Below, one piece after another: positions 1-5,161 of a DNA stretch of 5,703 bases. Numbering within the stretch: the stretch's first letter is position 1; every line of letters begins with the position of its first letter. The translations under genes and the position numbers were made by a program. The notes beneath the pieces are model-generated. The model made no database searches. It saw only the letters and a list, made by a program, of their open reading frames with translations, and was not told the DNA's origin. The DNA comes from Desulfobulbus sp. Its GTDB lineage: Bacteria > Desulfobacterota > Desulfobulbia > Desulfobulbales > Desulfobulbaceae. Location: NCBI GenBank assembly GCA_030602145.1, contig JAUWAH010000181.1, forward strand, positions 1 to 5,703, given 5' to 3'.

Positions 1-308
1 CGAGCACCATACTTATCGGTCACTCCGGCCAACGCTTCTTCGTAACTGGCGCAGACCCTGACAATGGCCAAGGCGTCGCTTCGATCCGGGTTGGCGCTGC
101 CGCCGTATCCTGTTGTCCAATGGCCGACAATCTGCTCTGCCAGTTGCCGTTGTTCGGCAAACGGCGTAACCACCCAATAGGTGTCAACCCCGTAGGTCTT
201 GCCGGCTCGGGCAATATCGTGCAGGTCAAGATTGGTCACCGCCGACCCGATGGTCTCGCCGTTGCGGTTGATCACCGGATAATGGATCAGGACCAGGTCA
301 ATCGGCAT
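1..308 (-). CDS. Predicted SAM-dependent RNA methyltransferase (SPOUT-like, PF09936 type), 5' part only
   Basis: The gene starts with ATG at 308 and is open to the left edge, giving 102 complete codons of the N-terminal part. The protein begins MPIDLVLIHYPVINRNG and continues with TNLDLHDIARAGKTYGVDTYWVVTP (about residues 25-49, quoted in parts), then an EQRQLAEQIVGHW helix and a GYGGSANPDRSDAL segment. I recognise these from the small family of predicted RNA methyltransferases with a trefoil-knot fold. That family is often encoded next to trmD, or fused to its C-terminus, in Desulfobacterota and Thermotogae. The substrate is not established to my knowledge. The start is supported by an AGAGGA Shine-Dalgarno about 8 bases upstream, inside the end of trmD. 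The 11-base overlap with trmD suggests coupled translation. The C-terminal SAM-binding knot lies outside the window, so activity cannot be judged here. Confidence 0.82.
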   Translation of the reverse strand, partial: MPIDLVLIHYPVINRNGETIGSAVTNLDLHDIARAGKTYGVDTYWVVTPFAEQRQLAEQIVGHWTTGYGGSANPDRSDALAIVRVCASYEEALAGVTDKYGA

Positions 309-1077
309 GGTTGGGTTCCTCTGCCGGCACAAGCGTGGTTTTGACCCGGCCGTACAATCCTTCGCGCCGCAAAATCTTCACTTCGTCCGGGGTAAACCGG
401 ACATCGGCCAGCAGATCCGGCCTCCGCTCAAGGGTCAAGCGAACCGATTCCACCAACCGGTATCGGGCGATGGCCGCATGGTCGCCGGAGAGCAGGATCT
501 CGGGGACCGCCAGACCTTCGAAGACCCGCGGTCGCGTAAACTGGGCGTGCTTGAGCAAGCCACGGCTGAAACTGTCGTTGGTGGCCGAATCGCCGCAGCC
601 GAGCACGCCGGGCAGCAACCTGCAGACAGCATCCATCACCACCAGGGCCGCCAGTTCACCACCGGTGAGGATGTAATCGCCGATAGACAACTCCTCGTCG
701 ACATACAGACGGCGAAACCGCTCGTCAACCCCCTCATAGCGGCCGCAGATCAACAGCAGTTGCCCGTAGGCGGTCAAACGTTCCGCTACCCGCTGGTTGA
801 ACCGTTCGCCCTTGGGCGACAGCAGGATCACCCGCCGGGTAGCGTCCTCCTTGGCCGCCGCCCGCAGGCAGGCTGCCAGGGGTTCGGGCTTCATCACCAT
901 CCCTTCGCCGCCGCCGAAGGGGCGATCGTCGGTCATGTGATGCTTGTCCAAGGCATGATCGCGGATATTGCGGATATCCACCTCGATTTTGCCCGAACCC
1001 AGCGCCCGCCGGACGATTCCTTCCCCCAGGGGGGAGGCGAAAAAATCTGGAAAGATCGTCAGTATCGAAAAGCGCAT
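298..1077 (-). CDS. trmD: tRNA (guanine-N1-)-methyltransferase TrmD
   Basis: TrmD methylates N1 of G37 in tRNAs with a G at position 36, using SAM, and so prevents +1 frameshifting. From ATG at 1077 the protein has 259 residues, typical of the family. It opens with MRFSILTIFPDFF and has DRPFGGGEGM at 51-60. The trefoil-knot SAM-binding motifs are CGRYEGVDER (111-120) and SIGDYILTGGE (131-141). The tRNA-binding C-terminal domain includes NDSFSRGLL (167-175), whose Asp168 aligns with the family's catalytic Asp, then HAQFTRPRVFEG and VPEILLSGDH. An alternative GTG start at 1095 would add six residues (MSGGRA). It overlaps the rimM stop as GTGA and has GGAG 8 bases upstream, so it is better placed for ribosome binding. 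I prefer 1077 because family members begin at this M-x-[FI] position. The end overlaps the next methyltransferase gene. Confidence 0.97.
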   Translation of the reverse strand: MRFSILTIFPDFFASPLGEGIVRRALGSGKIEVDIRNIRDHALDKHHMTDDRPFGGGEGMVMKPEPLAACLRAAAKEDATRRVILLSPKGERFNQRVAERLTAYGQLLLICGRYEGVDERFRRLYVDEELSIGDYILTGGELAALVVMDAVCRLLPGVLGCGDSATNDSFSRGLLKHAQFTRPRVFEGLAVPEILLSGDHAAIARYRLVESVRLTLERRPDLLADVRFTPDEVKILRREGLYGRVKTTLVPAEEPNHAD

Positions 1078-1091
1078 CGCTCGTCCGCCAC

Positions 1092-1631
1092 TCACCGGTT
1101 GATCTCCAGCAAACCGGGTGGCAGATCCAGAACGATGCCCTGTTCATCCATGGCGGCGATAAAGGCTCGCACAGCCGGAATCAAAAATTCTTCGTCCCCG
1201 TTTCGGAGAACGAACATGTCCTGCGCCTTGCTGCTCACCACTCCGGTGATGATCCCGATGACTTCTCCAGCCGCCGTTCGTGCCTGTTTGCCTATCAGGT
1301 CATGGAGATACCATTCGCCCTCTTCGGCCGGCGGCAGGTCTGCCGCCGACAGCCAGACATGCAGGCCGACCAGCTGTTCGGCCCGGGTGCGATCGGTGCA
1401 CTCCAGCAACCTGAGAATGACTGTGTCACCACTGACCCTGGTACCCGCATTGGTGCAGGCAATCATGTCGGCGGCACTGTCCGGCGCCAGATAGAGTCGC
1501 CGGTATTGACGGATATTCTCCGGCCGCTCCGTCCAGGGGCGGACCTTCAACTCACCCCGGAGACCGTGCGGCCTGACCACCGTGCCGAGCAGGATGTAGG
1601 ATGCATTCGGCCCGGGGATCTGCCCAGCCAC
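1092..1631 (-). CDS. rimM: Ribosome maturation factor RimM
   Basis: RimM binds ribosomal protein uS19 and helps the 30S head assemble. It is cytoplasmic. The 179-residue protein is of normal length. The N-terminal RimM domain (about 11-100) carries the signature GTVVRPHGLRGELKV at 16-30, and a PRC-barrel domain follows (about 105-177) with EWYLHDLIG at 106-114 and EFLIPAV near 148-154. Translation begins at GTG at 1631, which shares one base with the TAG stop of the upstream KH gene (TAGTG). No strong Shine-Dalgarno is visible, so reinitiation after khpA is the likely mode. Its stop overlaps or nearly meets trmD, depending on the trmD start. The khpA-rimM-trmD order next to rpsP is a classic ribosome-biogenesis cluster in bacteria, which supports the assignment. 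Confidence 0.95.
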   Translation of the reverse strand: MAGQIPGPNASYILLGTVVRPHGLRGELKVRPWTERPENIRQYRRLYLAPDSAADMIACTNAGTRVSGDTVILRLLECTDRTRAEQLVGLHVWLSAADLPPAEEGEWYLHDLIGKQARTAAGEVIGIITGVVSSKAQDMFVLRNGDEEFLIPAVRAFIAAMDEQGIVLDLPPGLLEINR

Positions 1632-1861
1632 TACTCGATGATTTCCAGCCGGGCCCGCTTGCCGTCACTGGCCCGGGCTGCGGCAAGCACCGTCCGCATC
1701 GCCCTGGCGGTCCGTCCCTGCTTGCCGATCACCTTGCCCAGATCTTCCTGGGCTACCCGCAATTCAACGGTGACATTATCTTCCTCTGCCAGCAGGTTGA
1801 CTTCGATGCGGTCGGGATGTTCAACCAGTCTGCCGGCAATAAACTCTATCAGGTCTTTCAT
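1631..1861 (-). CDS. khpA: KH-domain RNA-binding protein (KhpA/YlqC family)
   Basis: This is a 76-residue protein made almost wholly of one KH domain. The central LGKVIGKQGRTARAMRTVL stretch (41-59) contains the GxxG RNA-gripping loop as G46-K-Q-G49, followed by the expected helix. The N-terminal MKDLIEFIAGRLVEHPD is typical of the family (UPF0109). KhpA homologues in Gram-positive bacteria bind RNA broadly and pair with KhpB. The role outside those groups is poorly known, and no khpB partner lies in this window. The ATG at 1861-1859 directly follows the rpsP stop (TAAATG) with no spacer and only a weak upstream ribosome-binding sequence, so translation is probably coupled to rpsP. Its stop shares a base with the rimM start. 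The position between rpsP and rimM is conserved in many bacteria. Confidence 0.93.
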   Translation of the reverse strand: MKDLIEFIAGRLVEHPDRIEVNLLAEEDNVTVELRVAQEDLGKVIGKQGRTARAMRTVLAAARASDGKRARLEIIE

Positions 1862-2119
1862 TTAGGCCGCAGCAACCGCGCCGGAGCCGTATTTCCTGAT
1901 CAGGCTTTCAACGGTTTCCGTCGGCTTGGCACCTTTTTTCATCCAGCTGTCGAGCTTCTCGCTGTCGATCTTGACGGCAGCCGGATCCTGCATCGGATCA
2001 TAGGTGCCGACGATATCGAGAAATTTGCCATCGCGGGGCGCTTGGCTGTCAGCGACGACGATACGGTAAAAAGGTTGTTTCTTCCTGCCTTTTCTGGTCA
2101 AACGAATACGAACTGCCAT
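1862..2119 (-). CDS. rpsP: 30S ribosomal protein bS16
   Basis: bS16 is a primary-stage 30S assembly protein that stabilises the body of 16S rRNA. The 85-residue sequence starts MAVRIRLTRKGRKKQPFYRI, the family signature, followed by VVADSQAPRDG (21-31), a DIVGTYDP turn (35-42) and the SWMKKGAKPTETV segment (58-70) seen in most bS16 proteins. It ends in a short Ala-rich tail. The start is clear: GGAGG stands 10 bases upstream of the ATG, with a second AAGGA closer in. This is the strongest Shine-Dalgarno in the window, as expected for a highly translated ribosomal protein. A stable RNA hairpin precedes it in the spacer after ffh. The khpA start follows its stop without a gap. Confidence 0.98.
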   Translation of the reverse strand: MAVRIRLTRKGRKKQPFYRIVVADSQAPRDGKFLDIVGTYDPMQDPAAVKIDSEKLDSWMKKGAKPTETVESLIRKYGSGAVAAA

Positions 2120-2143
2120 TGTCCTTTATCCTCCGGTGGATAT

Positions 2144-2169
2144 CGCCGAACAGCTGCAACTGCCCGACG
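2144..2169 (-). promoter_or_regulatory. Stem-loop in the rpsP leader
   Basis: Read as minus-strand RNA, two 10-base arms (2169-2160 and 2153-2144) pair at every position around a 6-base UUGCAG loop, using seven Watson-Crick and three G-U pairs. On the plus strand those three wobbles become A-C mismatches, so the structure belongs to the transcript that carries rpsP. No U-run follows, so it is not an ordinary intrinsic terminator. Its 3' edge is 9 bases before the rpsP GGAGG. It could modulate rpsP translation, act as a processing or stability element between ffh and rpsP, or be incidental. The pairing was found by eye. The function is inference. Confidence 0.45.
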
Positions 2170-2195
2170 GTGCTTAACATTCTCTACGATCCTTT

Positions 2196-3545
2196 CTAGC
2201 GCATGAGTCCCTTGGGGAGCTTGCGGCGCTTACCCCCGGTCATGATGCCCTTGCCTTTCATGTTCTTCATCATCTTGAGCATCATGGCGTAACTTTTCAG
2301 CACCCGGTTCACGTCGTTCACCGTGGTTCCCGACCCCTTGGCAATCCGCAGCCGCCGGCCGGCATCAATAATTCTGTGGTTGCGCCGTTCCTTCAGGGTC
2401 ATGGAGCGAATGATCGCCTCGGTCTTGATCAACTCCTTCTGTTCGGGCTTGGGTGCATCCTTGACCTGTTTGAGCTTGTTGATCCCGGGGATCATGTCCA
2501 TGATCTGTTCCAGGCTGCCTATCTTCTTGATCTGCTGGATCTGATCGAGAAAATCTTCCAGGGTGAAGGCGTTCTTCTGGATCTTGCGGGCCAACAACTC
2601 GGCATTTTTCTGATCGACGACCGCTTCGGCCTTCTCGATGAGCGACAGCACGTCGCCCATGCCGAGGATGCGCGAAGCAGTCCGGTCGGGATGGAACACC
2701 TCCAGGGCTTCGACCGATTCCCCGACGCCGGCGAATTTGATCGGCTTGCCGGTGACCTTCTTCACCGACAGGGCGGCGCCTCCGCGGGCATCGCCTTCCA
2801 TCTTGGTGAGGATGACGCCGGTGATCTCGAGTTCGGTGTTGAACTTTTCGGCGACGGTGACCGCATCCTGGCCGGTCATGGCATCGGCGACGAACAGCAC
2901 CTCGGTGAGCGGCACCGCCCGGCCGATCTCGCGGAGTTCATCCATGAGCGCTTCGTCGACATGAAGACGACCGGCGGTATCGATGAGCACCGTGTCATAC
3001 GGCCCGGCGCTGGCCTCTGCAAAGGCCCTGCGGGCGATATCCACCGGCTTCTGTTCGGTGGTCGAGTCAAAAACCGGTACGCCGATCTGACTGCCGAGCA
3101 CATGCAACTGCTCGATGGCCGCCGGTCGGTAGACGTCCGCCGGGACCAACAACGGCTTGCGCCCCTTTTCCTTGAGCAATCGCGCCAGCTTGGCGGCGGT
3201 GGTGGTTTTGCCCGAACCCTGGAGTCCGGCGAGCATGATGGTCACCGGCTGTCGGCCGTCCAGCTTAAGCGGCTCGGCCTCACTGCCGAGCAGGTCCACC
3301 AATTCATCGTGGACCACCTTGACGACCTGCTGACCGGGCGAAAGACTGGTCAGCACCTCACGGCCGATGGCCTTGGCGGTCACCGAGGCAATGAATTCCT
3401 TGACGACACCGAAGTTGACATCCGCCTCGAGCAGAGCCGTGCGCACCTCACCCATGGCCTCCTGAATGTTCTCTTCAGTCAGCCTGCCATGGCCGCGCAG
3501 CTTTTTAAAAGCGCTCTCCAGACGGTCGGTTAGATTCTCAAACAT
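2196..3545 (-). CDS. ffh: Signal recognition particle protein Ffh (SRP54 GTPase)
   Basis: Ffh binds 4.5S/SRP RNA and signal sequences emerging from the ribosome. It delivers membrane-protein nascent chains to FtsY at the inner membrane in a GTP-dependent cycle. The 449-residue protein has a normal three-domain layout. The N domain (1-~90) starts MFENLTDRLESAF. The G domain has the P-loop GLQGSGKT (107-114), DVYRPAA (137-143), DTAGR (189-193), the G4 segment TKMEGDARGG (247-256) and FAGVGE (271-276). The M domain (~295-449) contains RILGMGDVLSLIEKAE, an RNA-binding RLRIAKGSGT segment (398-407) and a Met-rich end with a basic tail. The G4 motif has Glu250 where the family normally has Asp, which is unusual but conservative. 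The start matches the family. Its ribosome-binding site is poor (GAGAG only about 2 bases from ATG). A sigma70-like promoter lies about 90 bases upstream. Confidence 0.98.
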   Translation of the reverse strand: MFENLTDRLESAFKKLRGHGRLTEENIQEAMGEVRTALLEADVNFGVVKEFIASVTAKAIGREVLTSLSPGQQVVKVVHDELVDLLGSEAEPLKLDGRQPVTIMLAGLQGSGKTTTAAKLARLLKEKGRKPLLVPADVYRPAAIEQLHVLGSQIGVPVFDSTTEQKPVDIARRAFAEASAGPYDTVLIDTAGRLHVDEALMDELREIGRAVPLTEVLFVADAMTGQDAVTVAEKFNTELEITGVILTKMEGDARGGAALSVKKVTGKPIKFAGVGESVEALEVFHPDRTASRILGMGDVLSLIEKAEAVVDQKNAELLARKIQKNAFTLEDFLDQIQQIKKIGSLEQIMDMIPGINKLKQVKDAPKPEQKELIKTEAIIRSMTLKERRNHRIIDAGRRLRIAKGSGTTVNDVNRVLKSYAMMLKMMKNMKGKGIMTGGKRRKLPKGLMR

Positions 3546-3631
3546 AGCTCTCTATAGGGGATCAATGCGCATCATGGTCGACACAACACGGCACCACAGG
3601 CCACTTCGGTTCGCCGGACGAAAAGATGGGA
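3546..3631 (-). other. ffh 5' leader region
   Basis: This is the predicted untranslated leader of ffh. I see only small possible stems, an 8-base palindrome ATGCGCAT (3565-3572), and a 7-codon open frame (3575-3552, starting ATGATG) that ends 6 bases before the ffh ATG and has no Shine-Dalgarno. No SRP RNA gene and no recognisable riboswitch are present. Confidence 0.3.
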
Positions 3632-3660
3632 TTAATACCCGACACGCCCCCTCTTGTCAA
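3632..3660 (-). promoter_or_regulatory. Predicted sigma70-type promoter for ffh and downstream genes
   Basis: On the minus strand a perfect -35 box TTGACA (3660-3655) is followed by an exact 17-base spacer and TATTAA (3637-3632), which matches four of six positions of the -10 consensus. A start site would fall near 3625, giving a 5' leader of about 80 bases before ffh. The element sits in the longest intergenic space of the window, directly after the fabD stop, where a new transcription unit would be expected. Use in the cell is inferred. Confidence 0.6.
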
Positions 3661-3665
3661 GGGGG
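3647..3665. repeat. 6-bp inverted repeat spanning the ffh -35 box
   Basis: CCCCCT (3647-3652) and AGGGGG (3660-3665) form a perfect inverted repeat around a 7-base centre that contains most of the TTGACA box. It lies 30 bases past the fabD stop. No T-run follows on either strand, so it is a poor candidate for an intrinsic terminator. It could be an operator for a regulator of the ffh promoter, a weak hairpin protecting the fabD mRNA end, or chance. Confidence 0.4.
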
Positions 3666-3694
3666 AAGGAAAACAATGACGGTCCGGGCGGTTA

Positions 3695-4642
3695 TCAGCC
3701 AGCCACGGCTTCGGCCGCCTTGGTTAGCGCCTCGGGGGTGTCGGCCTGCAGGCAGAGCACCGGTGACTGCTTCGGCAACACCTTCCGCATCATGCCGGTG
3801 AGGACGTTTTTGGGCCCCAACTCGACCAGCACCTCGACGCCCTCGGCAATCATCCGCTCGACAATGGCCAGCCAACGCACCCTGGAGGCAATCTGCCGAG
3901 CCATGATCCCCTTGATGGCGGCCGGATCCCGCTCCGTTTCCCCGGTGACGTTGAAGAGGACCGGGACCTCGGGACTGCGGAAATCAACGCCCTGCATGAA
4001 GGCGGCAAAGTCATCGACCGCGCCGGCCACCAGCGGACTGTGGTTGGCAACGCTGACATTGAGGGCGATCACCTTGCCGCCCCTGGCGGCGCATTGCGCC
4101 CCGACCGCCTCAAGCCCGGCCACGTCGCCCGACAGCACGATCTGGGTGGCGGTGTTGTGGTTGGCCACCACCGCCACGCCCGGGCCGTCGAAATCGGCCA
4201 GGATCGTTTCGACCACGTCGATGGCCAGGCCGACCACGGCGCGCATGCCGCCGGGATGCCCGGCGCCTTCCCGTTCCATCAACTCACCGCGTCTGGTCAC
4301 CAGGGCCAAGGTATCTTCCAGGGTGAGCACGCCGGCGGCATGGAGGGCGGAATACTCGCCGAGGCTATGGCCGGCGACAAAGGCTGGGGTGAAGTCGGGG
4401 ACGAGCTTGCGGAACTGCTGCCAGCAGACCAGGTTGACGGCGGTCAGGGCCGGTTGCAGATACAGGACCCGGGTCAGGTCCTCCATGGGACCGTTCAGGC
4501 AAAGGCTGCGAATGGGAAAGGAGGAAATCCGCTCGGCCAGGTTTATCAGGGCCGCGGCCTGGTCATCCTGCTCGACCAGGGCCTGGCCCATGCCGATGAA
4601 CTGGGATCCCTGTCCGGGAAAGAGAATCGCTGTTTTCTTCAT
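3695..4642 (-). CDS. fabD: Malonyl-CoA:acyl-carrier-protein transacylase FabD
   Basis: FabD moves malonyl from CoA to ACP to supply the extender unit for type II fatty acid synthesis in the cytoplasm. The 315-residue protein is of standard length. It starts MKKTAILFPGQGSQ, with the oxyanion Gln11 in GQGSQ. The nucleophile elbow is GHSLGE (91-96, Ser93). The RRGELM segment (117-122) supplies the malonyl-binding Arg, and NHSPLV (200-205) supplies catalytic His201. ARQ at 248-250 matches the conserved Gln, and LVELGPKNVL (272-281) closes the domain. All expected active-site residues are present. The start fits the family, but no Shine-Dalgarno is visible in the 21-base gap after lspA, which holds the palindrome CTGATCAG (4649-4656). 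It stands apart from other fab genes here, so its neighbours lspA and ffh say little about its function. Confidence 0.97.
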   Translation of the reverse strand: MKKTAILFPGQGSQFIGMGQALVEQDDQAAALINLAERISSFPIRSLCLNGPMEDLTRVLYLQPALTAVNLVCWQQFRKLVPDFTPAFVAGHSLGEYSALHAAGVLTLEDTLALVTRRGELMEREGAGHPGGMRAVVGLAIDVVETILADFDGPGVAVVANHNTATQIVLSGDVAGLEAVGAQCAARGGKVIALNVSVANHSPLVAGAVDDFAAFMQGVDFRSPEVPVLFNVTGETERDPAAIKGIMARQIASRVRWLAIVERMIAEGVEVLVELGPKNVLTGMMRKVLPKQSPVLCLQADTPEALTKAAEAVAG

Positions 4643-4663
4643 GACAAGCTGATCAGAATAAGT

Positions 4664-5152
4664 CTATTTCGTTCTCTCCGGCGGCTGCCGGTCGAACAGG
4701 AGGTTGTTGACGATGAACAGGGTGACGCCGACGGTGATCGCCGAATCGGCGACGTTGAAGGCCGGCCAGTGGTGCTGACCGACATAAACATCAAGGAAAT
4801 CGACCACAAATCCGAGCCGGATTCGATCGATGAGGTTGCCGATGGCTCCGCCCGCGATCAGGGCCAGGGAGAGCGTATAGATCCGGCTGCGCAGACCGAA
4901 GCTGCGCTGGGCGATCCAAATGCAGACCAGGGCAATGGAGGCGGTGGTGATGAAAAAGACCTGCCGCCACAGGGCCGGCTGCCCGGCCAGGATGCCGAAG
5001 GCGGCACCGTTGTTGGTCAGGTAGGTCAGGTTGAACAGACCGGCGATGACCTCCCTGCTCTCATACAGGGTGAAGTAGCGCATGATCCAGAGCTTGGTGG
5101 CCTGGTCGACGCAGACAACCGCCAGGATGACGGCGAAGAAAGAACGCAGCAT
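4664..5152 (-). CDS. lspA: Lipoprotein signal peptidase (signal peptidase II)
   Basis: LspA is an inner-membrane aspartyl peptidase that removes the signal peptide from diacylglyceryl-modified prolipoproteins. It is the target of globomycin. The 162-residue protein has four predicted membrane segments (about 4-24, 62-81, 92-109 and 135-153). It carries the family boxes VDQATK (15-20), NNGAAFG (47-53), GGAIGNLIDR (101-110), FVVDFLDVY (115-123, catalytic Asp118) and FNVADSAI (132-139, catalytic Asp136). The tail is short and charged. The ATG at 5152 has GAGG 7 bases upstream, close to the ileS stop, and only 9 bases separate the two genes. The ileS-lspA pairing is common in bacteria and supports a shared transcript. 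fabD follows after 21 bases, so it is probably transcribed from the same message. Confidence 0.98.
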   Translation of the reverse strand: MLRSFFAVILAVVCVDQATKLWIMRYFTLYESREVIAGLFNLTYLTNNGAAFGILAGQPALWRQVFFITTASIALVCIWIAQRSFGLRSRIYTLSLALIAGGAIGNLIDRIRLGFVVDFLDVYVGQHHWPAFNVADSAITVGVTLFIVNNLLFDRQPPERTK

Positions 5153-5161
5153 GGTTTAGCC

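Noticed and set aside
307..1494. Long open frame on the plus strand across trmD and rimM (395 codons)
   Set aside because: It lies opposite two unmistakable genes, shows no recognisable domain, and has a composition rich in Arg, Gln and Pro typical of antisense frames in GC-rich DNA.
2051..2180. Small open frame on the minus strand starting in the ffh-rpsP spacer and overlapping the rpsP start out of frame (about 42 codons)
   Set aside because: Its ribosome-binding site is weak, it has no recognisable protein features, and it runs into rpsP. It would need conservation or ribosome profiling to be credible.
2376..3533. Long open frame on the plus strand opposite ffh (385 codons)
   Set aside because: It is a mirror of the ffh codon pattern, with no family resemblance.
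3552..3575. Seven-codon upstream open frame ending 6 bases before ffh
   Set aside because: It has no Shine-Dalgarno, and a frame this short is expected by chance. It is noted only as part of the leader.
3647..3665. Intrinsic terminator for fabD
   Set aside because: The stem is only 6 bp and no T-run follows on the minus strand, so the terminator reading is not supported. It is kept as an inverted repeat.
3546..3694. SRP RNA (ffs) gene next to ffh
   Set aside because: The spacer shows no SRP RNA core such as the conserved GGAA-capped hairpin with its asymmetric internal loops.
3654..4652. Long open frame on the plus strand opposite fabD (332 codons)
   Set aside because: It is Ser/Thr/Arg-rich low-information sequence opposite a complete fabD with intact active-site residues.
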